Shown here: positions 10,306 through 22,386 of the stretch, piece after piece | How the letters are laid out: every line of letters starts with the position of its first letter | Numbering within the stretch: the stretch's first letter is position 1 | Assembly (NCBI GenBank): GCA_039720395.1 | Contig: CM077833.1 | Span: forward strand, 3,866,797 to 3,930,796 | Length of the DNA: 64,000 nt | Reading direction: 5' to 3' | Origin: Liquidambar formosana | Lineage: Eukaryota; Streptophyta; Magnoliopsida; Saxifragales; Altingiaceae | Made by a program: the position numbers and the translations under genes | Notes under the pieces: model-generated | Told to the model about the DNA's origin: nothing | Seen by the model: the letters and a program-made list of their open reading frames with translations, nothing else | Databases searched by the model: none

Positions 10306-12594
10306 ATGGCAAGTGAGGGTACCAATGTTGTGCCGCCCATTGTGGCTGTGGCCCCTGCTCCTACACATGGGGAGAAACCAGCGAAATTCAATGGTTCTGA
10401 TTTTAAGAGATGGCAATAGAAAATGCTGTTTTGTCTGACTACATTGAATTTGGCTAAGTTTCTGTTTGAAATTGCTCCTACTCTCAAAGTGGGTGAGACC
10501 GATAGGATTACTATCGCGGCGATGGAGGCATGGAAACACTCTGATTTCTTATGCAAGAATTATATCCTCAATGCGTTGGACAACATATTATACAATGTGT
10601 ATAGTCCAATAAAGACTGCAAAGGAATTATGGGACTCTTTGGACAAAAAGTACAAAACGGAAGATGCCGGAATGAAGAAATTCGTTGTAGGCAGATTCCT
10701 AGACTATAAAATGATAGACTCCAAGACTGTTATAAGTCAAGTGCAAGAGCTTCAATTAATTTTACATGAAATACATGCCGAAGGTATGTCGATTAGTGAA
10801 TCCTTTCAAGTGGCTGCAATTATTGAGAAATTACCATTTTCGTGGAAGGACTTTAAAAATTATTTGAAGCATAAGCGCAAAGAGATGAGCCTTGACGACT
10901 TAATCGTAAGGTTAAGGATTGAAGAAGATAACCGAAATTCTGAAAAGAATAACGGTAAAAATCCCATGGAGTCTAAAGCTAATATAGTGGAAGTGCAAAA
11001 AAATAACAATAAAAAGATGAAGCACTCAGGCCAAGGATCATCCCAAAATTCCTAGGGTGGTGACTCAAAGAGGTTCAAGGGCAATTGCTATGTGTGTGAC
11101 AAACTAGGACATCGTGCAAAGGATTGTCGCAAGCGAAAGAACCAAGGAACCAACAAGAAGGCTCAAGCAAATATGACCGAAATTGACAATATTTCGGATT
11201 CGATCAATGATATACAACTTTCTGCGGTCGTTTCTAAAGTGAATTTGGTGGGCAGCAATCCCAAAGAATGGTGGGTGGATACCGGTGCAACTCGCCTTGT
11301 TTATTCGGACAAGAAGATGTTCTCTACTTATCAATCGATAGATAATGAAGAACAACTTTTCATGGGCAACTCCTCGATTTCTAAAATTGAAGGACATGGA
11401 AAGGTGATCTTGAAGATGACTTTGGGGAAAGAGCTTACTCTTAATGATGTGCTGCATGTGCCTGATATTCGCAAGAATCTTGTTTCAGGGTCATTGTTGA
11501 GTAAAAATGGTTTCAGATTAGTCTTTGAGTCGGATAAGTTTACACTTAGTAAGAGTGGGATATATGTGGGGAAAGGGTACATGAGCAATGGGCTCTTTAA
11601 GATGAATGTAATGACTATTATTTCTAAGATCAATAAAAACACAGATTCTGTTTATATTGTTGAGTTATTTAATGTATGGCATGGTAGGCTAGGATATGTA
11701 AACTATGGTTCTTTGCGTAGATTAATGAACTTGGAATATTTACCTAAGTTTAATATTGATCCTAATCATAAATGTGAAGTATGTGTGGAATCAAAATTAA
11801 CTAGGACATCCTTTCATTCTATTGAAAGAAGTACTGAACCTCTAGAATTGATCCATACGGATCTTTGTGATTTGAAATTTGTTCAAACTAGAGGAGGCAA
11901 AAAGTATTTTATTACTTTTATTGATGATTACACGAGATATTGTTATGTGTACTTGCTAAGAAGCAAGGATGAAGCCTTGGAAATGTTTATACATTACAAA
12001 AATGAGGTTGAGAATCAACTTAGTAAAAATATTAAGGTTCTAAGAAATAATAGAGGTGGTGAATATGAATCTGATCCATTTGGTAAATTTTGTTCAAACC
12101 ATGGCATTATATACCAAACCACTGCACCTTATTCACCACAACAAAACGGAATTGCCGAAGGCAAAAACAGAACCTTAAAAGAAATGATGAATGCTATGTT
12201 GATAAGTTCGGGTTTACCTCAAAACTTATGGGGGGAAGCAGTGCTTTCTGCGAATTATATACTTAATAAAATACCTTGCAAAATTATAAACAAAACACCC
12301 TATGAATTATGGAAAGGTCGAGAACCTTCATATAAATTCATGAAAGTGTGGGGGTGTTTGGCCAAGGTAGCGGTTCCTATTCCTAAACGAGTTAAGATAG
12401 GACCAAAAACAATTGATTGTGTATTTATTAGTTATGCTAATAATAGTAGTGCATATCGATTCCTTGTTCATAAATCTAAAATTTCTGATATACATGTGAA
12501 TACCATAATTGAATCTAGGAATACATCATTTTTTGAAAATATATTTCCATGCAATCCTATACATGAGACAAGTTCTTTACAAAAGAACTCATGA
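10306..12594 (+). pseudogene. Copia-2 gag-protease-integrase, two stops
   Basis: One reading frame from the ATG at 10306 to 12594, broken by TAG at 10417-10419 (a Gln position after RWQ) and TAG at 11053-11055. Domains: copia gag (UBN2 type) in the first 230 codons; an intact CX2CX4HX4C zinc knuckle ([14 protein letters not shown]) near 11088; protease with DTGA near 11278; integrase. The HHCC zinc finger has Tyr for its second His (about 11694). The second catalytic Asp is Asn (12049-12051, in the NRGGEY motif), while the first Asp (IHTDL) and the Glu (NGIAEG) remain. The integrase is therefore predicted inactive. Confidence 0.85.
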
Positions 12595-14269
12595 GACTAC
12601 GACTAGTCATGATCAAGACCAAAAGTCTATAGACAAAGATCGTGAAGATGAGCCTAGACGTAGTAAAAGGGCTAGGACTTCAAAATCCTATGGCTCGGAT
12701 TTTTTAACTTATTTGTTAGAAAATGAACCTCAAAGCTTCAAGGAAGCTATGTCCACTCCAGAAGCAACCCTTTGGAAAGAAGTTGTAAATAGCGAAATTG
12801 AACCCATTATGCAAAATCATACATGGGAATTGGTGGACCTTCCACCAGGGAATAAACCTCTTGGATATAAATGGATATTCAAGAGAAAGATGAAAGCAGA
12901 TGGATCAATTGATAAATACAAGGCAAGACTTGTAGCCAAAGGATTTAGACAAAGAGAAGGAGTAGACTATTTTGATACATATTCACCAGTTTCAAGAATA
13001 ACGTCTATTAGGATGCTATTAGCTATTGCAGTTGTGCATAAGCTTGAAATACATCAAATGGATGTTAAAACAGCATTCTTAAATGGTGAATTAAATGAGG
13101 AAATCTATATGGAACAACCAGAAGGGTTCATTGTTCCAGGACAAGAAAAGAAAGTTTGCAGGCTTGTTAAATCATCATATGGTTTAAAGCAAGCACCTAA
13201 GCAATGGCACAAAAAATTTGACAAAGTGATAATGTCAAATGGATTTAGAATCAATGAATGTGATAAGTGTGTGTATGTCAAAGAGACTACAAATAGCTAT
13301 GTCATAATTTGTCTATACGTGGATGATATGCTAATTATGGGTAGCAATAATGATATCATTAAAGCTACTAAGAAGATGTTGACTAGCAAGTTCGACATGA
13401 AAGATATGGGTATTGCGGATGTCATATTAGGAATTAAGATTTCTAGAACGTCCGATGGATTATTGTTATCTCAATTACATTATATTGAGAAAATTCTGAG
13501 GAAATTTAATCAATTTGATTGTAACCCAGTGAGAACACCCGTGGACATAAATCTTCATTTAAATAAAAATGGAGGTCAAGGCATATCTCAATTAGAGTAT
13601 TCTCAAATTATTGGGAGTCTAATGTACGTTATGAACTGTACACGACCTGACATAGCATACTCAGTTAGTAAATTGAGTAGATACACTTGTAACCCAGGGC
13701 CAGACCACTGGAAGGCAATAGTTAGAGTACTCAGATATTTGAAATATACTTTAAATTATGGATTACATTACACAGGATATCTAGCTGTACTAGAAGGGTA
13801 TAGTGATGCAAACTGGATATTTGATACAAAAGATTCTAAATCAACAAGTGGATATGTCTTCACACTTGGAGGTGGAGCGGTGTCTTGGAAATCTTCCAAA
13901 CAAATGTGCATTGCAAGATCCACAATGGAATTGGAATTTATAGCTTTAGATAAAGTTGGCGAAGAAGCTGAGTGGCTTTGTCATTTCCTAGAAGATATTC
14001 TAATGTGGTCAAAACCTGTGCCAACAATTTGTATACATTGCGATAGCCAATCGGCTATTGGAAGGGCACAGAATAATATGTATAATGGTAAGTCTCGACA
14101 CATTCAGCGAAGACACAATACTGTTAGACAATTGCTCTCAAGTGGAGTTATATCCATTGACTATATAAAGTCAAATGATAATATTGCGGATCCGTTAACG
14201 AAAGGTTTGACTAGAGAGCAAGTATATAGTTCATCGAGGGGAATGGGCTTAAAGCCTACTATATTTTAA
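12575..14269 (+). pseudogene. Copia-2 reverse transcriptase and RNase H
   Basis: An open frame one base out of phase with the upstream integrase frame; the shift lies around 12550-12595. It encodes a complete copia RT with [19 protein letters not shown], the polymerase motif YVDDM and the SYGLKQAP block. An RNase H follows with YSDANW, an STMELEF Glu and HCDSQSAI. The end, ADPLTKGL, is typical of copia pol. With no internal stop it is the best-preserved part of this element, but the frameshift separates it from gag. Confidence 0.88.
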
Positions 14270-14851
14270 AAGTTACCATAATGGCAACCCAACCTAGCTG
14301 ACTGGAGATTCCAAGAACTAGGTTCAAAGGGACAACCAATTGTGTGTGACTTAGTGGAATCACTTAGGAGATAACTCTTCTACCTATTCCTATGATGAAA
14401 AAGTGATGCTTGTAGCGTGTACCAGGATAAGCTAAGTTTTTAATGGTTCTTATATCTTGGAAATCCAAGTGGGGTATAGCAGGATACTCTTAATAAGAAT
14501 CACATATATGAGTGTAGAAGGGGCCACTTCTATGAGAATTATAAGGCTATATTCTCTAAAGCAGTCATAGAAACCAGGAATTGTTCAGGGCCAAAATGAA
14601 TACAATCATGAGAACCAAACTGTGTTCGGGAAGGAACTGTGTGAATTCTATTGTCTTGGTTTGCACAAACAGCTGAATAGTTCAAGACATCACGTTCACT
14701 AATCAACCAGCAAATCCGATAGTCTTTCACAAGGGAAGGTTCAAAGCCACAAGCCACCTATCCTATGCAAGGACTTTCCATACTTACTCTCTTTCGTGTT
14801 AGCATTTTCATTTGCATAGATATCCAACCAATTTCCATTCATGTGGGGGAT
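14270..14851 (+). other. Copia-2 3' untranslated region and polypurine tract
   Basis: Non-coding sequence between pol and the 3' LTR. It ends in a purine-rich tract (ATGTGGGGGAT, about 14841-14851), the expected plus-strand primer directly before the LTR. No other feature seen. Confidence 0.7.
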
Positions 14852-15814
14852 TGTTAGAGATATTGGCCATTTATTAATGTGGGTCCCATGTATAATTTGA
14901 GGTGGGTCCATATTGGAATTAGTTAATCTCTATGTGGAGATTTCATTCGAATATTTAATTGGCCAAAATCATTAATGGTGAATGAGAAATTGTTCTCTAA
15001 AGTCACCTTTGAATAGTTGGTTGAAGAATGGTAATAAGGCTTGTCCCACATTGAATAACTATGAAATTTTGAGTGAATTCATATACACATACTTTGGACC
15101 TATGGTTTGGGCCCAAAGGGCACCCAAGTTTTGTGAGGAGGGAGGACCGAGCCAACATTGGGTTTGGACCCAAAAACACACGCGCGCGCCCGCCCGCATC
15201 GCACCGAACCGAGCCGGGTCGGGTGGGGTGGGGTCAAGAAGGCTGACCCATATGTGTTATTTTTTAAGCAAAATTTATTTTTGCTAATTAATTTAATTAC
15301 CGTTAAGTCATGTCTGTCTGTTAACCCAGAACAGTCATGAACAAAAGACACAACTGATCAATATGCCTTTTGGACTGTTCTGGAGAGTCACTTCTGGGTT
15401 GTTTATTTACATTGCATTTTCGCAGTCAATTAGAGGAAAATCAAGAGTTTAATTTTCGTACTGTTTAAGAGAGAGAGTAAGGACACAGTGGGTTCGCCAG
15501 ACATGCAGATTGCAGTGCTTCTTCTGTGTGGCAGATCATTGTATCCTGGGAGGCAGACGTCTAAGAGACTCAAAGCACCAAGTGAGGGGCGAAATCTGTC
15601 TTAAGGACATAGCGTCAAACGCTAGCCTTGATCAATCCGGTTTTGTTTTATTATCTTCTGTATTCTGTAAGTTTGTGAATTTCCAGAATTTATTTCGGTT
15701 TCTATTATATTCTGTATTCTGTATATTTGTGTAATTCAGAATAATTCGTGTATTATATGCATACTGTTTTTACAGAATTATACATAAGTAATACAATACA
15801 AATATTTTCCAACA
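14852..15814 (+). repeat. Copia-2 3' LTR (963 bp)
   Basis: It runs from TGTTAGAGATATTGGCC to CCAACA, with TG...CA ends, and its last 150 bp match 9955-10104. It contains a strikingly GC-rich patch at about 15178-15235 with CGCGCG and GGGTCGGGTGGGG words. It is followed directly by receptor-like protein coding sequence. Confidence 0.9.
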
Positions 15815-16086
15815 ACAGCACTCACAAACTAAACACATGGCTAGTTTTCGTTCAACATCCAAATGGCTCTGCTCTCATACATGATTGGGTTGGTGACGAT
15901 CATTGTGCGTGGGTTGGTATCACTTGTGGCATTAATTCTTCGCATATTGATAGCATCTCTCTTGACTGGGAAAGAGAAGAAGAGCTTGGAATATGGTATC
16001 CGAATGCCACAATAATTTCTCAATTCAAGGGGTTGTTTTCTCTGGATCTAACTTGCAACCAGATCGACGATGGGTTATGGGGGAAG
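15815..16086 (+). pseudogene. LRR receptor-like protein, truncated exon
   Basis: The frame encodes the N-terminal cap of a plant leucine-rich-repeat receptor-like protein: HPNGSALIHDW, a DDHCAWVGITC cap motif with the usual Cys pair, then a first repeat (FKGLFSLDLTCNQI). The exon ends at AAG|GTAAAT, a good donor at 16086/16087. The 5' part with the signal peptide is replaced by the copia-2 LTR. I found no further LRR exons in the next 4 kb, so this is a stranded fragment. Such proteins are membrane receptors in immunity or development. This is the only host-gene sequence I recognise here. Confidence 0.65.
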
Positions 16087-18470
16087 GTAAATTCTTGTTC
16101 CTTTCATTTATTTAGTTTTTCGCATTAATTAATTAAGAGGAAATAAAACTTCCTAGGCAAGACTCAATTTGAAAGTTTGAAAAGCAATGCTTGTTAGATA
16201 CTAATACACCCACGCACGCACACGAGAGAGAGAAGATGCGTGTTAACACTCTGGTTTATGGGAAAACTGAGGAAAACTTTTTGAATCCTAACTCCTTTCA
16301 TTTTGAAAAAATCATTTAAAATTCTAAAGTTCTTTTCTTTTCCTTCCTTTTATCAAAAAGGAAATGGAGGAGGGTAAATGAAAATTAGGTTTGTACATGT
16401 ATAATTTGAAACTTTTGTTAGATTTTTTTTTTTTATAAAAAACTTAAGTCAGCTATACTGGCATTCTTGTTGAATTATACAATTTTTTGTACTCAGAGGC
16501 TTAAAAACACATAATCAAATTATGAGTTTCATTTTGCTTGTTTAACTATCCTTTGCCTTGTGATTGATCTTCAAAATTATTTCCCCTTTTTTTGGGGGGT
16601 TGGTTGGGTCACTTAGTGGGTGGACTACCGAGCCCTCATGGATGGACCCATAGGCATGTCATCTACCCCTTATTAGTGGCTTCATGACTTCGTGAGAAGA
16701 CAAAATTGCTTTTGCATATCTATGCATATTTTCATTTTGAGATAGTTTTGAAGTTCTTCCATAGTTTCATGCCTTCTAACTGCTAGGTTTCGTCTTAAGT
16801 TTCCATTGTAATAAGTTGCCTAATAACTTATCAAAAATTTAAAAAAAGAAAAGAAAAGAAAAGAAAAGTCGCCTAATAATAAAGCCTAAGATTTATTAAT
16901 TTCTACTAAGTCAAGCTTGATCACTGATCGTGTCAAAATCAAATAACCCGTAAGACATAAAATTTGAGTATAATGGAAGTACTGAAATCCACAGGGACTA
17001 TACTGAGATTATTTTTAATTTTGAAAATTGATTCCTAAAATAATTCATAAAGAATGAATTTGTGGTTTTAAAATCTACTAACTAAAATAATAAAAAGAAT
17101 GTTTAGGATCTTGAATCCATCAATAATCTTGTAAAAATGATTTTATTATATTATGTTTCAAAAATTCATTATTTCGTATGAGTAGGACTCATTGCAGCTA
17201 CAAGCCCGATGATGTCATCAAGAAAGATTCATATATTTGTACATCAAGTATGACTCATCTTTGATATAGCACGAACCGTCTCACCTATTCTATTTTAAAC
17301 TAATTTGTGGCACGACCCGTCTTGTCTAAGCATAAATCTTCTTAACCTCTAAATATATGTACAGTGAAAACCATTGCATAACTATTGTATTTAAAATCTT
17401 AAAAATTAAACACAATTTGAAATAAAACACTAAAACCGATTGTATTATACAGTCCTCCTAGTTATGTAATCCTCACACACATAATAACCAATCCAAAACA
17501 CACTAAAATAAAATATACATTACTTAATTAGGGTTTCATTTACACCTTAAAACAAAGACTAATTGGTTGGAATCCGCCCTGTACACCTTTCTAACGCCTA
17601 CTCCTAATACTCTGAATCCCCATTCGTGTTTTGTCCCTGGTATTTATAGGCATCTGTCCATCTTCCAGGAACTCCTCTTCAGCTGGCGAGCCACAAGGAA
17701 TTCATTTTTCTTAATTTATTATGCCGCCTCATTTCCCCTAGTGACCGTCCCACTTCTTTTTTTCTGCATTCCAATCCCATTGTCCACTTCTTGGTACAAT
17801 CTCCCCCCGTGCATTCCTTTTCATTTTTTTTTAAATATGGCCATCCCATTCCCTTCTCTCTCTCCATTCTCACGTCCCATTCCCTTTTCTTTTCTTATTC
17901 TCTTAAATCAAACTTTAGAGATTTTTTTACAAACAAACAGAACAAATGGGGTACCCACCATTATTTTCAAAATCAAACTTAGATTTTTTTGTTCTTTCCC
18001 TTTTTAACCTTTTCTCTTTTTCTTCCTGGAAACTTCCCACGTTTCCCATTCTCTCCATTTTTTTTACTTTTCTTTTTGTATGGCTGTTCCACCTTCCTAT
18101 GCCGCCCACTTCTCATTTTTTAATTTAATTTAATTTTTGTTTCACTTCAGCTGCACCCTTTATCACGTGTCGCATCTGCCGTATAGCCTTGGTGAAGTGG
18201 AGCTCCATCCCAATTAATCTGGGTCGATGGATCTTTATAAGAATTCACAATCAAAATCTCTTTTTCATTCTTGAGACCCACTCCAAATTGCATTCATTAG
18301 CTTAAATGGACCCAATTATCATCTTTTTGGTAAAAACTCATTAACCCCTGCAATAAATTAAAAAGACTTAAAACACACCAAATAAAATATAATTTATTAA
18401 CTAGAAAATATAAGTTAGAGAGTAATTTCAATGAATATTTTGTGATTATCAATCACAATATTTTAAGTTT
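16087..18470. other. AT-rich intergenic sequence, no gene seen
   Basis: It starts with what would be intron 1 of the receptor-like gene. It holds short simple repeats (CACG/GA near 16207-16234, GAAAA near 16845-16868) and T-rich stretches. Open frames at 17567-18128 are low-complexity Phe/Leu/Ser-rich readings and not credible genes. Confidence 0.6.
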
Positions 18471-19210
18471 GGAAAAATTACAATGACCTCCCCAGAGGTT
18501 TAACGAAATGACACTAACCTCCTTGACATTTAAAAAGTTACATTCACCTCCTCTGAGGTTTAATGAATTTAACACTCACCTCCCTTCCATCCATTTACCG
18601 TTAGTCCAACTAACGGAAATGGATGATGTCATGCATAAAACCTACAAAAATGTCAAGATTGCCCTTAATAAGGAGAATAATACACGAGATAACAAAATTA
18701 ACTCTAAAATCTCATTAAAAATAAAAACGGCCCTAGTATAACAATTAGAATTTATTTTGCAATTATATACTAGCTATTTTAAGACAGAGGTACCTTCTTT
18801 TTCTTTTTCTTTTTTTTGCAACATAAAAAACGGAGCTAAAACCCAAACATGGAGGAAAAAAAAGGAACTAGCAAAACTAATTTACAATATAAAAAAAAAA
18901 CAATTATCCCACTTTGAGTCTACTTTAAATCAAAGTGGCTTTTGACTCACAACACTTTAAACCAAGATAAAATCTGAGAAATGGAAAAGAAATAATAATT
19001 TAAAGTAATAATAATCTAAGAAACTTAGGCTTCATTTAGACTATGGGTGATTTGAACATTTTACATGCTCCATTATGATAAAAGTAACAAAAAGGAGGTC
19101 TGTGTAGTTTTGGCCAAACCTTAGAGGAGGTCAATGTAATTTTTGAAATGTCAGGGAGGTCATTGTCTTTTCACCAAACCTCAGGAGATCGAAGGCTAGT
19201 GTAATTTTCC
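18471..19210. mobile_element. Non-autonomous DNA element with ~120-bp terminal inverted repeats
   Basis: The left end (GGAAAAATTACAATGACCTC) and the reverse complement of the right end (GGAAAATTACACTAGCC...) run as imperfect inverted repeats for about 120 bp. Both contain repeated GACCTCC and GAGGTTT(G/A) words. The 500 bp between them are AT-rich with no ORF of merit. Long terminal repeats and no coding region suggest a Mutator-like or similar non-autonomous element. I could not identify a target-site duplication. Confidence 0.6.
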
Positions 19211-19801
19211 TTTCAAGCTTCTTAAAAACTTGGTTCGAATGTGAACAAAAATGCTTTTTCACAAACAAGCTTGATCACGAAGCCACTAGGGCTAGCCTAG
19301 TGGTGAGGGAGGGTGCATGGGGAAAAGGGTAGGAGTAGGATAGGTTAGAAGTTCAAAACACTCCCAATGTATCTATAAAAAAAAAGGAAGCTTGATCACG
19401 ATATTCTAGGCTTGTTAAAAGCTCAACTTGAATGTAAACAAGCATGCTTTTTATGAACCAAGCCCAATCACTCCAAAGCTCTGCTCAGCTAGACTCGGCT
19501 CATTTAGAGCCCTATACTTGTAGGCAAAGGGAAGAGAAAATTTGTGGCAAATCAACATTGATTTAGCACATTGTTGTGATTCTAACGCGTTGCGTGTGCC
19601 AAAATGAAAAACAAAAAACGAAGATATCCCCAAAAAAATCCTACAAAAGCTTAATATTGAGATAAAAATAAAATAAAAATTGAATTTAAGTTGAAGACAA
19701 AAATTGGTATTAAATGGTTAAGGAGAGAGAGAATGGGAGGGTAGTTGGAGAGAAACCACCTCCATTATCTTAAATGATCATTTTAACTCTAATTTTTTCT
19801 T
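19211..19801. other. Intergenic sequence, no gene seen
   Basis: AT-rich. Two similar words (AAGCTTCTTAAAAACTTGGTT... near 19216 and GGCTTGTTAAAAGCTCAACTTG near 19408) suggest decayed repeats. Nothing coding. Confidence 0.5.
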
Positions 19802-19955
19802 GGGTGGCACTATTGCCATAGTAGGAAATGTTCCTGCCACAGCCCCCAAATTGAATGGACTGTTTTGTCCTCCTTAGGACAAAATAGAACAAAATAGTCC
19901 ATTCAATTTGGAAACTATGGCTAGAATGTTTCCTGTTGTGGAAATAGCGCCATCC
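19802..19955. mobile_element. Small hairpin element (MITE-like)
   Basis: GGGTGGCACTATTGCCATAG at the left faces CTATTTCCACAAC...GCGCCATCC at the right as an inverted repeat. The arms carry the matching core CCAAATTGAATGGACT / AGTCCATTCAATTTGG around a centre near 19870. The unit of about 154 bp would fold into one long hairpin. No coding capacity. Confidence 0.6.
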
Positions 19956-20100
19956 TTTTTCTTTCGTCTTAAAAATTGCTAAGCATGTTTAGTACTTTAC
20001 CCTTATACATCATTTAAGTATCTTACTAAAAGTACCACCATTTTCTATAAATAGTATAGTTGGCATCCCAAAAGTACTAAAGGAATACATTTTCATCATT

Positions 20101-20428
20101 ATGGTGAAGGATACGGTTAGTATTGACAATGTACGATATATTCTTTTGATATTGGACAACAGTAATGAGTGCCACTTCCAATTGTGGGAGTGCACGCCAG
20201 GAATGGGAATTCTGGCCTCTTACCATGTTTGACCAATTGTGATATCGTATCGTGTATTTGTAATTTTATAGGGGAAATTGGCATGAAGTACTCGAGCGTG
20301 GACTTATAGAGGTGAAAGTCCAGGCATATTCTTATACGACCGGAGACAAAGTCAAGAATTTAGTTCAAGGAGTACGAACTTTAGTTGATTGTTAATATTT
20401 ACAAAAAAAAAAAAAAAAAAAAAAAAAA
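20101..20428 (+). other. Possible exon pair followed by poly(A)
   Basis: An open frame of about 44 codons starts at ATG 20101. A second open segment of 40 codons (20272-20395) follows a plausible acceptor (TTTTATAG). It ends in TAA, and 7 bases later comes a run of 26 A (20403-20428). I do not recognise either peptide. A poly(A) run so close to a stop could mark a retroposed transcript end, or be a simple repeat. Confidence 0.25.
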
Positions 20429-20832
20429 CTCAAAATGCTTTGGTTCGTTTTTTTTTTTTTTCTTGTTAGTTTAAGATAGAAAATATTGCAAAATTTATAA
20501 ACCATTAATATTTGATAAACCATATTTCAAGATACTATATTTACAATTGTCATCAACGAGGGATAGGGGGAGGGGATTGGGGGTTTTAAAAGAACGAAAA
20601 AAATAAAAAAATGAGAGAGGTGGAAAAGAAGGCTTAAAAGAAATTTAGGTGAAGCAAATCTAAATTTCTAAAAAGAAAAATGATTTTAAAATAGGAAAAA
20701 AATCAGAGGAGGTGGCTGCCACCACTTCATTTGAATTTGCCTTCGTCCATGTATGCAATCATAAGGACAAAGTCTAACAAAATCAGAACCGCTTATGATA
20801 TTGGTGTGTTCCTCGTTGGGTAGTAAAGGAAA
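20429..20832. other. Intergenic sequence, no gene seen
   Basis: AT-rich with poly-A, poly-T and GGGGGA tracts. It borders the 3' end of the LINE. Nothing coding. Confidence 0.5.
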
Positions 20833-22386
20833 TTTTTTGTTTTTTTTTTTTTTGTAAAAGAAATTAAATTCATTACTAAAAAGAATTAGCACATCATGGA
20901 AAAGATACATCATATATATCTTCCTAACAAATATTCCAAAGAGTCCTAGGAAAATTATCTTCCCAAATACAATAATCACAACAAGAATGTCCAAAATTCG
21001 CAACAAAATCTATATCACAATTGACCTGACAATAAACATGATAAAATGAAATCTCTTCAAAGTTCCAAGAAAGTAGATCAATATCTTGATCAACTTCTCC
21101 ACTTGCCATGGAATATTATAAATTTGAATAATTTTTTGTGAATCACCTTCTACCTAGACCTTATTAAAACCTTTCTTCTAAGCCTAAAGAAGTCGACCAT
21201 TCTGAAGAGCCATACACTCAGATACCAGAACAAAAGCATTTTGAAGATTGAAAGTAAAAGCTGCAATCAGATGACCCCAATGATTCCCGATAACAAAACC
21301 AACAGTTCTCAATTTCCTGGAATTAATACGTGAGCCATAAAAATTTATTTTTACCCTATTTGAAGGAGGAATCCAACGAATGAACCTGCACTGCTTTTTA
21401 ACACCACCAAAAGAAGGATATATACAAATACCTGCAAACAGGTTGCCAGTATAATACTATCTAAAAATATCATTAAAATAAGATGAAGCTATATGAAGAA
21501 CATGGGTAAGATTGGGGACTTGACCATTAGAGACTACTTGATTTTGATGATTCCAAATACACCATAATAGAATAGCAATTTTTTCAAAATAATGATTAAA
21601 TTTATCAATGTAATATCCATAATTAACCCATAAACATTCAACCAATCAATCAACCCGCCTTCAAAAAAATTAGGGGTGGGGCAATAACCTATAACCAAGT
21701 TGCAAATAGTCTTTGAAAAACTACAATTTTTAAGCAAATGATCTCATTCTCAGATCCACAGAAAACACAATCAAATGGAATATCGTTACTTCAAGCCCGA
21801 AGCAAATCCTTAGTTGGGGGACTATTTCTAATTAAAAGCCACATAATTAAAGAACTGAATTATAGGAAGGAGCTTACGATTCCACATCCCATTTAACAAT
21901 TTTGCACAAGAATGAGAGGTCACGTTTTTCCCATTATTGAGCCAAGTAGCAGATTTAACTATAAAGTTGCCATTACCAAAATTACCCCAACAAAATGTAT
22001 CCTCAATATCATTAAATGGCAAAAGGATACTTGAAATATCTCTAACAATGTCCATAGGAAGAATTTCCATAAGACTATAAATCCTCCAAGAATGTAAGCT
22101 AGAGTCAATAAATTGATATACCTTTATATTCTCATCAATGCGATATCTATCATTTTGATCAATAATATCAATAAACTGGATAATCATAAACCCAATTATC
22201 TTTCTAGGAGGACACTGTCTTACAATAATATATCCAACGAAGGCCCTTTTTGATGAGATGTCTTTGACCAAGGATAGCTTTCCATATTCCATATGACTTG
22301 GTCCTTGCACGAGCATAAAAAAAGTTAGAATGCTTAAGATATTTTACTTGCAAGAGACAAAAATTTAGAAGACCAAGATTGCAATT
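20833..22386 (-). pseudogene. L1-type LINE, 3' part (RT zinc-binding and RNase H)
   Basis: Read on the minus strand, broken frames match the C-terminal half of plant L1 ORF2. They give a zinc-binding RT-associated region (residues around FVKSATWLNNG and the start of the WNRKLLP segment, 21828-22316), a linker with the LWCIWNHQNQVV motif (21457-21645), and an RNase H-like domain ending in SWNFEEISFYHVYCQVN (20924-21109). Stops and frameshifts are frequent. On the minus strand the sequence ends in an A-rich tail (T tract at 20833-20853), as expected for a LINE 3' end. At 22386 it is cut by the copia-1 insertion and resumes at 29523. Confidence 0.8.

Larger units (their letters stand above)
9955..15814 (+). 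mobile_element. Copia-2: Ty1/copia retrotransposon with interrupted 5' LTR
   Basis: A Ty1/copia element in plus orientation with gag-protease-integrase-RT-RNase H order. Only the last 150 bp of its 5' LTR (9955-10104) is present, because the CACTA element sits in that LTR. The full 3' LTR is 14852-15814. The 150 bp align to the 3' LTR without an indel (offset 5710). I see no initiator-Met primer site directly after the 5' LTR. The coding region has two stops, one frameshift and a lost integrase aspartate, so it is not autonomous. Confidence 0.88.

Noticed and set aside
17567..18128. Phe/Leu/Ser-rich ORFs on both strands
   Set aside because: Low-complexity CT-rich DNA with no domain, overlapping frames and no splice context.
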